Part shown: positions 18,550 through 26,421 of the stretch, piece by piece
How positions within the stretch are numbered: position 1 is the first letter of the stretch
Layout: each line of letters begins with the position of its first letter
DNA from: Bacillota bacterium
GTDB taxonomy: Bacteria; Bacillota; Clostridia; Acetivibrionales; DSM-1351
Reading direction: 5' to 3'
Assembly (NCBI GenBank): GCA_023390335.1
Contig: JAEWCZ010000066.1
Coordinates: 806,001-870,000 of the forward strand
DNA: 64,000 nucleotides
The notes under the pieces: model-generated
What the model was told of the DNA's origin: nothing
The model's database searches: none
Seen by the model: only the letters and a program-made list of their open reading frames with translations
Program-made: the position numbers and the translations under genes

Positions 18550-18640
18550 TCAGAGATCGGCCAATGCTCTTTCCATATGCTTATTAAAAGTAATTCTAAG
18601 GATTGTTTAGTTAAGTAAATCCGGCATGGGGGGCGGTTTT

Positions 18641-18925
18641 TTGTCAATAAAACCTATAGATTTTCAGATGGTAATTCCAAAGACATCTGAAGTATCAAAA
18701 ATGTATAACGACGACGTTAATAAAAATCAGGCAATTCATCAGCAGCAGCAAACAGCAAATCAGACGAACATAGATAATAGACTAAAACAGGTTGTAAATA
18801 GAGAAAATGTACAAAACGGTCGTGTTAAAGAAAAGCAAGAAAAAGATAATTCAAGGCAGAATGAAAAGAAAAAGAAACGGCAGAATAAGGATGATGACAG
18901 ACCCACGATAGACATTCGGGTCTGA
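18641..18925 (+). CDS. Small basic hydrophilic protein in the motility operon, unknown
   Basis: This predicted protein of about 94 residues begins MSIKPIDFQMVIPKTSEVSK. The rest is Gln/Asn/Lys/Arg-rich and probably disordered, ending in a Lys-Arg run and TIDIRV. I favour the TTG at 18641 because the ggggggcgg ribosome site precedes it; an ATG at 18626 lies upstream of that site. The ordered N-terminal patch followed by a charged tail suggests a small adaptor, but no function can be given. Same strand and spacing as the flanking motility genes. Confidence 0.7.
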   Translation: MSIKPIDFQMVIPKTSEVSKMYNDDVNKNQAIHQQQQTANQTNIDNRLKQVVNRENVQNGRVKEKQEKDNSRQNEKKKKRQNKDDDRPTIDIRV

Positions 18926-18956
18926 TAAAAACAAAGGATAAGTTTTAGAGGTGGAT

Positions 18957-19589
18957 ATGGGAGCATTTTACGTTACTATAATATTCTTGGGAGTTATTTT
19001 GGTAGCAGTATCCCTTTTTCTGATTATAATGGATAGGGCTAACGGTAAAGACTTTTTTAAAGAATTTGACCGCAAAAAAGATGAGATGTTTGGTTTAATT
19101 CAGGATTCCGAAGAAATGATACACGAACTTAACAGAATGTCTGATTACGTAGTAACAGTAATCTCTGAAAAAAATCAGGAATTCTTTAAAAAAGTAAAAG
19201 ATATGGATAATCAAGACAAAGTTGAAGAAAAGCCTGTAAACAAAATTCAACATCAGACGCAAATAGAGGAGCCGGTTATTTCAACCCCGGAGCTTTCAAC
19301 TGAAGTCGATAAAATTAATCAGCAAATCAATCAGGATATTCAAAAGCTTACAAATATCCAGAGTTACAAGAATGCGCAAAACGGTAAAAAGCCGCAAAGT
19401 GATACTACCAATGAAACAGTTGATGCTAAGGAAGATGATGAAAAGCCTTCAAAATTAGTACTCAATAGCAGAAGAAAGCAAGTACTGCAATTAATTGAAC
19501 AGGGTTTGAGTAATGACGAAATCGCAGAGAAAATGAAGATGGGAAAAGGTGAAATCGGACTTATACGTGGATTAAGCAGTAGTAAATAG
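18957..19589 (+). CDS. Membrane-anchored protein with C-terminal helix-turn-helix, unknown
   Basis: This protein of about 210 residues has one N-terminal membrane helix (ILGVILVAVSLFLIIMDR region), a helical segment, a Gln/Lys/Thr-rich linker and a C-terminal helix-turn-helix-like patch, RRKQVLQLIEQGLSNDEIAE then KMKMGKGEIGLIRGLS. That layout resembles DUF6115-type proteins near flagellar clusters. The ATG at 18957 has an agagg site; a GTG at 18951 is in frame. Whether the HTH binds DNA from the membrane or mediates protein contact cannot be told from sequence. Confidence 0.75.
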   Translation: MGAFYVTIIFLGVILVAVSLFLIIMDRANGKDFFKEFDRKKDEMFGLIQDSEEMIHELNRMSDYVVTVISEKNQEFFKKVKDMDNQDKVEEKPVNKIQHQTQIEEPVISTPELSTEVDKINQQINQDIQKLTNIQSYKNAQNGKKPQSDTTNETVDAKEDDEKPSKLVLNSRRKQVLQLIEQGLSNDEIAEKMKMGKGEIGLIRGLSSSK

Positions 19590-19633
19590 TGCAATTTACA
19601 ATATACAAGTGACATTCACATAGGAGTATACAG

Positions 19634-20161
19634 ATGAGAAAAGTGCACGAGAAAAGTATTTTGTTGGGGATCGGTATCGGAATGATTATAACTGCAATAG
19701 CGGGGATGATTTATTCCGGAGGTACGCATAAAGAACTAACCAAGGACGAGATAATCAGCCGTGCCAAGAGCTATGGCTTGATAGAACCTGTTAAAATATT
19801 AAATGAAAATTCGTCAGCAGCAGACAGTACAGTTGCTTACGCTACAAATGAAAAGTCTCCGGGATCAAGTACAGTTTCCCAGGCTTCAACTGAAGTTGCG
19901 GATAAGACTAGTACCCCAAGCAAAGACAAAACAAGTACTGATACTAACGAACGAAATATTGTAATTAAAATAGAAGATGGGCATATTTCAAACGAGGTAA
20001 TGGAACAACTTCTTGATAAAGGAATTATAACAAGCAAAAAAGATTTTACCAACGTTATTCATTCTTACAAGGCTTCCAGAAAGATTATTTCAGGAACATA
20101 TAAGTTCAAGAAAAATGAGGATTTAGACTACCTCGTAAAGAAGATATGTGGTATTAAATAG
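19634..20161 (+). CDS. MltG-like (YceG N-terminal fold) membrane protein
   Basis: This 175-residue protein has an N-terminal membrane helix (ILLGIGIGMIITAIAGMIY), a Ser/Thr-rich spacer, and a C-terminal segment (about 110-175) that resembles the LysM-like start of endolytic transglycosylase MltG: an IKIEDG strand, then a helix and ISGTYKFKKNEDLDYLVKKI. The catalytic MltG domain is absent, so it is not an enzyme of that type. A peptidoglycan-facing accessory role is possible. It ends the motility block just before tRNA-Leu. Confidence 0.7.
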   Translation: MRKVHEKSILLGIGIGMIITAIAGMIYSGGTHKELTKDEIISRAKSYGLIEPVKILNENSSAADSTVAYATNEKSPGSSTVSQASTEVADKTSTPSKDKTSTDTNERNIVIKIEDGHISNEVMEQLLDKGIITSKKDFTNVIHSYKASRKIISGTYKFKKNEDLDYLVKKICGIK

Positions 20162-20197
20162 CTTGTTAAAAATTATTAGTTTTTTATAATTTTAGTA

Positions 20198-20226
20198 TTG
20201 CGTTATATGACTTTCTGTGTTAATAT
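20198..20226 (+). promoter_or_regulatory. Candidate promoter of tRNA-Leu
   Basis: TTGCGT (20198-20203) and TAATAT (20221-20226) are exactly 17 bp apart and end 24 bp before the mature tRNA 5' end. The spacing and location fit a sigma-A promoter for a stand-alone tRNA gene. Confidence 0.6.
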
Positions 20227-20250
20227 ATACAAGCAGCAGATGTTATGTAT

Positions 20251-20337
20251 GCCGAAGTGGTGAAACTGGCAGACGCACTGGACTCAAAATCCAGCGGTAG
20301 CGATACCGTACCGGTTCGATTCCGGTCTTCGGCACCA
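20251..20337 (+). tRNA. tRNA-Leu (anticodon CAA)
   Basis: The acceptor stem arms GCCGAAG (20251-20257) and CTTCGGC (20327-20333) pair fully. Discriminator A and an encoded CCA follow. The anticodon stem CTGGA/TCCAG encloses the loop CTCAAAA, giving anticodon CAA for Leu UUG codons. A long variable arm and the T loop GGTTCGATTCC are present, as in class II tRNAs. Confidence 0.97.
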
Positions 20338-20340
20338 AAA

Positions 20341-20381
20341 AAACAAGGGTTTCAGCGAATAGCTGAAACCCTTGTTTTTTG
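20341..20381 (+). terminator. Terminator after tRNA-Leu
   Basis: ACAAGGGTTTCAGC and GCTGAAACCCTTGT form a perfect 14-bp stem around the 5-base loop GAATA, followed by a T run. It also faces the convergent minus-strand TPR gene and may work in both directions. A near copy lies at 26053-26093. Confidence 0.9.
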
Positions 20382-20443
20382 CTTTTATTTGGTTCTGCTA
20401 ACATTTTGCTAACGGACGCAAAAAAAGATATTTACTTTAAGAT

Positions 20444-21517
20444 TTATATGAACTGAATATTATCCAAATAATTTGGTATATTATGCCTTATGCAGCCAAA
20501 AAGTCCACATGAAAACAATATTGATGGAACAAAATTGAGCTGGGGAATAAAATTATTCTGTGTAATATTCAAGTACATTTTCCTATAATTCTCGATGTCA
20601 ATGTTTATTTCGGATTTCCGTTCGGATAACTCTTCTGGACTTTCAAAATCATTTGGAGTTAATTCATCTATCATCTCAGTGCATTGAGTAATCGCTTTTG
20701 ACAGTAGTAGTTCCATTTCTTCTTTCTTTCCCAGTTTATACAGAGAATAGAGGTATATAGAGACCCAATCAATTGAATACCATAATTTTATAGACTTATA
20801 CATTTTTACAACGCTCTCATATTCATTGCACAGATAATAAATATCAGCAATAGAGTTGTAGTCTATGTAATCATCGATATTTAATATTAAATTTATGAGA
20901 TCTTCAGCGATTCCAAGAGCTGTTTGATAGTTGCCGCATAATCCTTGACAAACACCAAGGTGATAATAGGCAACAAGTGAATTATATTCGCTCTTCCAGT
21001 TTTTACTTGCTTTACTAAAATAGATATTTGCTTTTTCAATATTTCCTGTTTTAAAAAGAGCAACCGCATAATTGTTGAGATATTCAATTTTTTCTTCAAA
21101 TTCAATAGCTTTAGATAAAGGCGGTAGAGCATCACAACTTCTTTCCAAAGCAATGTAGGCTTCACCAAGCATATTATAAGGAATGGGGGATTGTGGGTCT
21201 AAGTCGATTAGCTTTAATAAAAATTTAGTTGCCTCGGATAAATCTTGTTCCTCATGCAGATAGAAGTATGCTAAGTTATTTAGGGTCTGAATCTCTGGCT
21301 TCTTATGAACAGCTTCTTTCAAGGTTTGAAAGGCTGAGTCATAATTTCGAGTTTCTAATAATGCCATTACCAATTGGTTGACAGCAATAGTGTTATCAGA
21401 GTTTTGTGCAATAATCTTATTGAGATAATCGATATATTCTATAAATAGCACACTGTACACTTCATACGGCTTATTCAATTCAGATTGAATCCTACTAACA
21501 TACTGATTTATACTCAT
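20444..21517 (-). CDS. TPR-repeat protein, unknown
   Basis: This protein of about 357 residues is built of tetratricopeptide-like helical pairs. Examples are AFQTLKEAVHKKPEIQTLNN, LAYFYLHEEQDLSEATKFLL and IPYNMLGEAYIALERSCDAL, each with the small/aromatic spacing of TPRs. No signal peptide or membrane helix is visible. TPRs are protein-docking scaffolds. An aaggag site precedes two adjacent ATGs (21520 and 21517); I use the second for spacing. It is the last gene of a minus-strand set with the DUF2310-like and HEAT-like genes and could serve as their scaffold. Function unknown. Confidence 0.85.
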   Translation of the reverse strand: MSINQYVSRIQSELNKPYEVYSVLFIEYIDYLNKIIAQNSDNTIAVNQLVMALLETRNYDSAFQTLKEAVHKKPEIQTLNNLAYFYLHEEQDLSEATKFLLKLIDLDPQSPIPYNMLGEAYIALERSCDALPPLSKAIEFEEKIEYLNNYAVALFKTGNIEKANIYFSKASKNWKSEYNSLVAYYHLGVCQGLCGNYQTALGIAEDLINLILNIDDYIDYNSIADIYYLCNEYESVVKMYKSIKLWYSIDWVSIYLYSLYKLGKKEEMELLLSKAITQCTEMIDELTPNDFESPEELSERKSEINIDIENYRKMYLNITQNNFIPQLNFVPSILFSCGLFGCIRHNIPNYLDNIQFI

Positions 21518-21539
21518 CATTTTCTCCTTAACTCTAAGA

Positions 21540-22301
21540 TTATTTACAGTTAACCTCATCAGCTACCAGTCTGCACGAAGCACATTGATAGTCTATAAAT
21601 AATTTTTTATCTTCTTCTAGCTTCCAATTTTCTGAACATACTGGGCATACCGGCTTATGCGATGAATAATATCGGAATAGATAATAATAAAAAGGCTTTT
21701 CTGTAGCTTTTTCGAATGACGCACAAATCTCACGTCCCATTTTTGATAAATCTGATGTATGTTTTGATAACCTTTGATACGCAGCTCTCTCTGCAATTCC
21801 TTCAAGAAATAAACGGTCACAAGCGTTATAAGCTTTCTGCCATCCAAGGACAGTATAATACTCGTCTTCGCCTAGAATTTTAGGTAATCTGTACAACGGG
21901 ACTGATTTGCCGCAATCACCACAAACTATCGGAGACTCATTAGTTGTATAGTCTGAGTATAGCATATACCAGCTAGGTGTTTCACAGCTACATGTGACTT
22001 CATAATCCGAAGATTTACCTAATAGTTGGATTGTAGGCTCTTGGGTACAAAGGGTAAGTAGTTTTGTATAAAATTCATTTACGTATTTATTTGCATTCCT
22101 TAAGTCAAGAGAGTCCTGCTCAGGAGCCAATAAGTAAGTTACAAACTTATCTTCCTGAAAAATTGTATTGCAGTCATTCATCAGAATCTGACCGTTTTTA
22201 ATTAAAGCTCCGAAGTACCAATCTTGCTCTTCTTTAAACTCGGAGTAGCTATTTTCTTTTTGATGTTCATTTGGATAAGTGGTTACTGAAAACAAAAACA
22301 T
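21540..22301 (-). CDS. Zn-ribbon protein, DUF2310-like
   Basis: This 253-residue protein has three Cys clusters that look like metal sites: TCSCETPSW (about 128), VCGDCGKSVPLYRLP (about 147), and a C-terminal pair CPVCSENWKLE and YQCASCRL that reads as a Zn ribbon. The middle has the charged motif GWQKAYNACDRLFLEG. I recall similar wording in the DUF2310 family of Zn-ribbon proteins, suspected of nucleic-acid binding; this is from memory and not certain. Good ggagg site before ATG 22301. It is followed after a few bases by the TPR gene, so the two are an operon. Confidence 0.8.
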   Translation of the reverse strand: MFLFSVTTYPNEHQKENSYSEFKEEQDWYFGALIKNGQILMNDCNTIFQEDKFVTYLLAPEQDSLDLRNANKYVNEFYTKLLTLCTQEPTIQLLGKSSDYEVTCSCETPSWYMLYSDYTTNESPIVCGDCGKSVPLYRLPKILGEDEYYTVLGWQKAYNACDRLFLEGIAERAAYQRLSKHTSDLSKMGREICASFEKATEKPFYYYLFRYYSSHKPVCPVCSENWKLEEDKKLFIDYQCASCRLVADEVNCK

Positions 22302-22355
22302 TTATATTTCCTCCACACTAACTAAACAATATATTTGTGTATTCTTTAATTAAAA

Positions 22356-23693
22356 TTAATTTACCCTTAACTTTCTTGCAGCAAACTTCCTTGTATCGTC
22401 ATAGCTGTCATATTGACACTCTTCCAGCACTTGAGCAGGAAATATCTTGCGTTTATACATAGTCTGAACAAGACTGGAGCGACATGAGGAACACAAGGTT
22501 TGTTTATACATATGTAAAAATATGTCTGGTTCAAACTTGTGGGAACTCTTAGCAAGCAAATCTTCTACATCCATATACACCCCGTGCCATTCTCCACTAT
22601 TGTATGAAACAGGAAGACTCTTAACAGCATTAACTAGTAGAGTTTCATCTTGGGACTGGTAACAGTGACACAATAGGCTTAAAGAGTTTGAAACTTCTTT
22701 CTTATCTTTTAGGAGAGATATAGCATAATCGTGAATTCTATCAGAAGGCAGATGTTCCATTATCTCAAATGCAATATCACGAATAGAGTCGTTCTCGCTT
22801 CCGGCAAGCTCAAAAATATAACTCTCATCTAATGGAAATGGCCTTTTACGAAAAGCCCATAATAATTGTGATTTTATAGCAGGATTTGTTTCCTTAACTG
22901 CAATTTTAGCCAACTCATTCAATTCCTCCATAGAAGCAGTTCTGGAAAAACGGTTTGCAATTCCACGACCACGATATCCAGATGGCTCATAGCAAGCATT
23001 AACCAATTCATAAAGAGTTGGCTGAGTGAGAAATTGTGACTTACCGGCAACAAAGTTTTCTATTTGAATTAGAAAAGCTGCAACAGCTTCGCTTCTTTCC
23101 GCATTTTCATGCATATAATTCTCAATACGCTTTTTCCCAAGCTTGTTTTGAGCATTGGAATAGAACCAATCCATAAATATTGCATTGGAATTTTTTGTTT
23201 TTACATAGAAACTGCCTATTTCTTCGACTATTCTTTTAAATGCTGGGAATCCGTCAAGTGATGTTAGCCAGACACAGAGCCATTCAAAGTTATCTCGCTC
23301 AGAACAAATAGAACCTATTTTACGCTTTCTAGATAGTGATATAAAAAGTGTATCATACTTTTTGTACAATACTTCTCTTGCACCTTTACTGCCATTTACG
23401 GCAAACTGAAATAAAAGGGAACACAATTGGTCGAATAACCATGTATCCAATTTCTGTTTTGTAAAATAATTAATAATTGCTTTTTCAAAAAAACTTTTAT
23501 CATCGTAGAGACTAATAGCATTATATAGATAAGTGCCTCTACTGCCCTCGCATTGCTTATCATAACAGGTATTATGAAGACAGCACCACAAAACAATGTC
23601 TTTATATTCCTCAAGATGATTGCCTTTTTTCAATTCTAAATATGCACTTCCAAGTCCTCGCCGGAAAGTTTCTTTAAATTGACTTTTTGTCAT
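22356..23693 (-). CDS. HEAT-like helical repeat protein, unknown
   Basis: This 445-residue, apparently cytosolic protein is all helical. The region from about 265 to 350 has HEAT/armadillo-like repeats, for example AIKSQLLWAFRKRPFPLDES and IRDIAFEIMEHLPSDRIHDY. The C-terminal part has Cys pairs (TLCSSCRSSLVQ). An aaggag site precedes the ATG, whose start overlaps the 3' end of the decayed gene upstream, showing they were once one operon. HEAT repeats bind proteins or nucleic acid. No named family was recognised. Confidence 0.8.
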   Translation of the reverse strand: MTKSQFKETFRRGLGSAYLELKKGNHLEEYKDIVLWCCLHNTCYDKQCEGSRGTYLYNAISLYDDKSFFEKAIINYFTKQKLDTWLFDQLCSLLFQFAVNGSKGAREVLYKKYDTLFISLSRKRKIGSICSERDNFEWLCVWLTSLDGFPAFKRIVEEIGSFYVKTKNSNAIFMDWFYSNAQNKLGKKRIENYMHENAERSEAVAAFLIQIENFVAGKSQFLTQPTLYELVNACYEPSGYRGRGIANRFSRTASMEELNELAKIAVKETNPAIKSQLLWAFRKRPFPLDESYIFELAGSENDSIRDIAFEIMEHLPSDRIHDYAISLLKDKKEVSNSLSLLCHCYQSQDETLLVNAVKSLPVSYNSGEWHGVYMDVEDLLAKSSHKFEPDIFLHMYKQTLCSSCRSSLVQTMYKRKIFPAQVLEECQYDSYDDTRKFAARKLRVN

Positions 23694-24286
23694 TCTTTAA
23701 CTCCTTCAAATAAGTGTATAAAAGAATCAATAATCGCCAATTAATCAGCCTTTGATCCTTCAAATGGCCATATTTTTGGATAAGTACCTGTGAATTCATA
23801 AACTTTAGTGCTGCCTTCAGTCTGATTTCTCGCAACAGGAGCTTTATATTCTCTTGATTGATTAATGTGTTATTATTAAACCACCAGGACAAAGCAACAA
23901 CTGAAAATCGCTCTGTTTTCTCAACCTCGTATATGTTTTTGTACCTGATGGAAGTATGAGCTCATGGGTTTGAGGATTTTCTATTACCCCATAGCCAATC
24001 TGTGCGATTTGCTTTGCAAGCTTCAGTAATTCTGATATGCTCTTCTTATTGTCCGTAAAAGGTCAAGATTGCACTCTATTAAGTATTGTATTCCTGGCAA
24101 TTCCCGGCTAACCTGTGTTGGAATATCTTCATCTTCTATTTGCATTTCATTTGAAACCACAATCTGTGATTTTTTAATGAAAGGATAAAGCCTTCATTAT
24201 CAAAAAATAATATTAAATTTTCAGATAAGGTCTTTATAGTTATGTTTTTTACCGTATAAATCTTTAAATCATAACTCCTATTTTTG
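23674..24286 (-). pseudogene. Decayed gene at the head of the minus-strand cluster
   Basis: Reading the minus strand in all frames gives one continuous but repeatedly shifted protein of about 200 residues. Pieces in order are KIYTVKNITIKTLSENLILF, QIEDEDIPTQVSRELPGIQY, SISELLKLAKQIAQIGYGVI, then IYEVEKTERFSVVALSWWFN and a C-terminal helical part ending YLKELKNDKKSI. The frame changes near 24178, 24058 and 23935 and probably near the start. The last intact piece (23674-23892) overlaps the HEAT-like gene start by 20 bp, as coupled genes do. No family was recognised. Sequencing error could explain one shift but hardly three. Confidence 0.7.
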
Positions 24287-24701
24287 GCATTGTATTACCA
24301 TTATGTGCTAAATAATAAAGCGAGTCAATATATAATAGTTTTGGGTTATCTTTCACTAACAATATTTTTCGATATTTTTCGGCAAATACCTAGAAATATA
24401 AATTACAAGAAGAAGGATAAAAATTCTGTTGGAAAACTCAAATTAACTAAAAAGCATTTTTTTACTTCGTGTGTACAAAAAATATTTTAGTTTACAAGCT
24501 TATAAAGGTTCGGCATCCTTCATGGAATGGAAGGTGTAATAACTGGAGTTGTATAACGGAAAAATTACAAAATAATGTTATAATAATAACTAAAACAAGA
24601 TTGTAATTTGAAACTTGTGTTGACCTCTCTTTTTTGTGCAGAAGATGAGAGGACTATAACTGTTAATTCATTCATACTTTTTAAGTAAGGAGTCGATTGA
24701 A
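24287..24701. other. Gene-poor stretch before the AraC fragment
   Basis: This is AT-rich sequence without a supportable gene. It has an inverted repeat CCTCTC (24624-24629) / GAGAGG (24647-24652) and a short hairpin near 24510-24530. The 68-codon plus-strand ORF at 24284 has no ribosome site and no recognisable content. I see no clear promoter. Confidence 0.4.
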
Positions 24702-24971
24702 ATGGAATGGATAGAACAACTTAATAGTGCAATTAACTATATGGAAGAGCATTTGGAAGATGGAATTGACCTGGAAAAAGTAGCTGAAATTGCGTGCTGT
24801 TCATCGTTTCATTTTCAAAGAATGTTTTCCTATATTGCAGATATCCCTTTGTCGGAATACATTAGACGAAGAAAAATGACACGAGTAGCACGTCAAACCT
24901 CCATATTACCCAAAATTCCTATCTTTTTTATAATTTTACAATATTTCCTTTCTTTAATAACTTATATGTAA
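24702..24971 (+). pseudogene. Truncated AraC-family regulator (HTH fragment)
   Basis: The first 60 residues are a clear AraC/Rob-type helix-turn-helix: LNSAINYMEEHLEDGIDLEK, VAEIACCSSFHFQRMFSY and IPLSEYIRRRKMT. After about residue 62 the sequence leaves the family and becomes a short hydrophobic tail with a stop at residue 90. Intact members with an N-terminal HTH run to about 280 residues with a ligand-binding domain. An aaggag site precedes the ATG, so a short peptide could still be made, but the second HTH and the sensor domain are gone. It lies next to other decayed genes. Confidence 0.75.
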
Positions 24972-24989
24972 TATAATGTAATATAAAAT

Positions 24990-25020
24990 GAAATTCACTG
25001 AATGCATTCAATGAAATTTA
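24990..25020. promoter_or_regulatory. Palindrome upstream of the dockerin-esterase gene
   Basis: The sequence around the axis at 25004/25005 reads TTCACTGAATGCATTCAATGAA, palindromic apart from one mismatch pair, with AAAT/ATTT extending the arms. It lies about 100 bp upstream of the SGNH-dockerin start, a good place for an operator. No regulator can be assigned. Confidence 0.45.
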
Positions 25021-25111
25021 TAAAATAGATATCTCTTTGCTGTATCCTGATAACAAAATTTAGAATTAAAGTGAATTCATATATAAAATTAATCTTCTGG
25101 AGGTAAGAAAC

Positions 25112-26023
25112 ATGAAAAAACTACTCTTATTTTCTATCATCATGGCTGTTATTCTGGCAAGCTTTGCACCCGCAACTATTTTTGCTGCCACCACTCAAAT
25201 CAATGGCAGTGACGTTATGGTTATTGGCGATTCGTATTTCGCTTTGTCTGGTGAAATTGTCAGAGCCTTAGAAAATGAAGCTAGAAATGCTGGTGTTTTA
25301 GGTGCAAATGATAGATTTAGAAACAATCCAGTATCTGGAGCCACACTAGCAAATAACGGAATTCCTTCTCAGTACAGAAATGGTATTAATTCCGGTAAAG
25401 TTAAGTATGTAATAATGGATGGTGGTGGGAACGATTGTCTACAAGGTTATTCCGCTCCACCATATACTGCAAGCACACCTTTTATTAAAAATGCAACAGA
25501 TGCAGTTACTGATCTATTGAAACAAATGAAAGCTGATGGAGTTGTTAAAGTATTCTATTTGTTCTATCCTAATCCAAACGGAGATTTAAATGGTTTAAAG
25601 GCAAAATTGGATGCAATGAGACCGATAATGCAATCTACAGTAGCTAACGCAACAGAAAAGCCAGAAACATATTTCTTTGATATAAGACCAACATGGGACG
25701 GACATTTATCAGAGTATACACTATCTGATGGTATACATCCTACTACAGCCGGAAGCGTAGCAACAGCAAAAGCTATGTGGGCAGAAATGCAAAAAGTTAA
25801 CTTTTTCGGTACTAGTACTCCTACAATAAAATATGGAGATTGTAACAATGATGGAAGTATTGATGCCTTGGATTTCTCAGCTTTTAAGATGTATTTGATG
25901 AATCCCGTACGTACATACAATGAAGTTTTGGATCTTAATGTTGATAACACTGTAGATGCAATCGATTTTGCTATCATGAAGCAGTATCTGTTGGGTATCG
26001 TAAAAATTTTACCGTACAAATAG
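25112..26023 (+). CDS. Secreted SGNH/GDSL esterase with type I dockerin (cellulosomal)
   Basis: This 303-residue protein has a signal peptide (to about residue 25, ending IFAATT). An SGNH hydrolase domain (about 30-230) has Ser41 in VIGDSYFALSG, the Gly/Asn block DGGGNDCLQG and the Asp-His pair in LSDGIHPTTAG. A C-terminal dockerin (about 239-303) has two Ca-binding repeats, GDCNNDGSIDALDFSAFKMY and LNVDNTVDAIDFAIMKQYLL. The family removes acyl groups from polysaccharides; the dockerin would bind a scaffoldin cohesin, so the enzyme is probably part of the cellulosome and acts on hemicellulose or pectin esters. Single-gene unit with its own terminator. Confidence 0.92.
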   Translation: MKKLLLFSIIMAVILASFAPATIFAATTQINGSDVMVIGDSYFALSGEIVRALENEARNAGVLGANDRFRNNPVSGATLANNGIPSQYRNGINSGKVKYVIMDGGGNDCLQGYSAPPYTASTPFIKNATDAVTDLLKQMKADGVVKVFYLFYPNPNGDLNGLKAKLDAMRPIMQSTVANATEKPETYFFDIRPTWDGHLSEYTLSDGIHPTTAGSVATAKAMWAEMQKVNFFGTSTPTIKYGDCNNDGSIDALDFSAFKMYLMNPVRTYNEVLDLNVDNTVDAIDFAIMKQYLLGIVKILPYK

Positions 26024-26052
26024 AAATCCTACTATAAACCTTTCTGACAAAA

Positions 26053-26093
26053 AAACCAAGGGGTTCAGTGAATAGCTGAAGCCCTTGGTTTTT
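26053..26093 (+). terminator. Terminator after the dockerin esterase
   Basis: AACCAAGGGGTTCAG and CTGAAGCCCTTGGTT pair across the loop TGAATAG, with a T run. Loop and flanks are close to the hairpin after tRNA-Leu (20341-20381), suggesting a shared origin. Confidence 0.85.
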
Positions 26094-26206
26094 GCCCTTA
26101 TTGACTTTTGGTATTATACAAGTAATAATATGATTAATATCTTGGGAAAATTTACTTAATTTCAAATTAATAACTTATATATAAATAAACATATAAGGAT
26201 TAGTAA

Positions 26207-26410
26207 ATGTTTAAATTAAATAATATTTATCGACCAATTACTGCCCAGCCCTTTTTAAGCGACCAAGCCTATACTGAAATTCAACCTTGTGAAGCACTCA
26301 AACCCTACATATGCTGTTTTTGGGGTACCCGGAAGCCTTGTCGGATTTTTACAATACAACAAAAACTCAAAATGGTATTATATAAAAACTTGATATTTGA
26401 TTATATTTGA
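26207..26410 (+). pseudogene. AraC-family N-terminal remnant
   Basis: The first 47 residues, including AYTEIQPCEALKPYICCFWG, resemble the N-terminal sensor domain start of AraC-family regulators (the usual pattern is a CxxLKPYIRCFWG-like stretch). After that the sequence leaves the family and stops at residue 67; the rest of the sensor and the DNA-binding domain are missing. It overlaps the next gene's upstream region. I regard it as a broken gene. It starts like a separate regulator and so is not the missing tail of the fragment at 24702. Confidence 0.6.
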
Positions 26411-26421
26411 GAGGTGATATT

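Noticed and set aside
20396..20413. TGCTAAC direct repeat as an attachment-site pair
   Set aside because: It is only 7 bp, 4 bp apart, with no integrase gene or second distant copy found. It is kept as a weak hint only.
24284..24490. 68-codon plus-strand ORF as a gene
   Set aside because: There is no ribosome site, and the sequence reads as AT-rich noise overlapping the head of the decayed minus-strand gene.
25564..26019. 151-codon antisense ORF inside the dockerin gene
   Set aside because: The sense frame has a signal peptide, catalytic motifs and a dockerin; the antisense frame has none.
20341..26093. Defence island claim for the minus-strand cluster
   Set aside because: No nuclease, methylase, helicase or toxin domain can be recognised. 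The repeat scaffolds and Zn ribbon alone do not support it.
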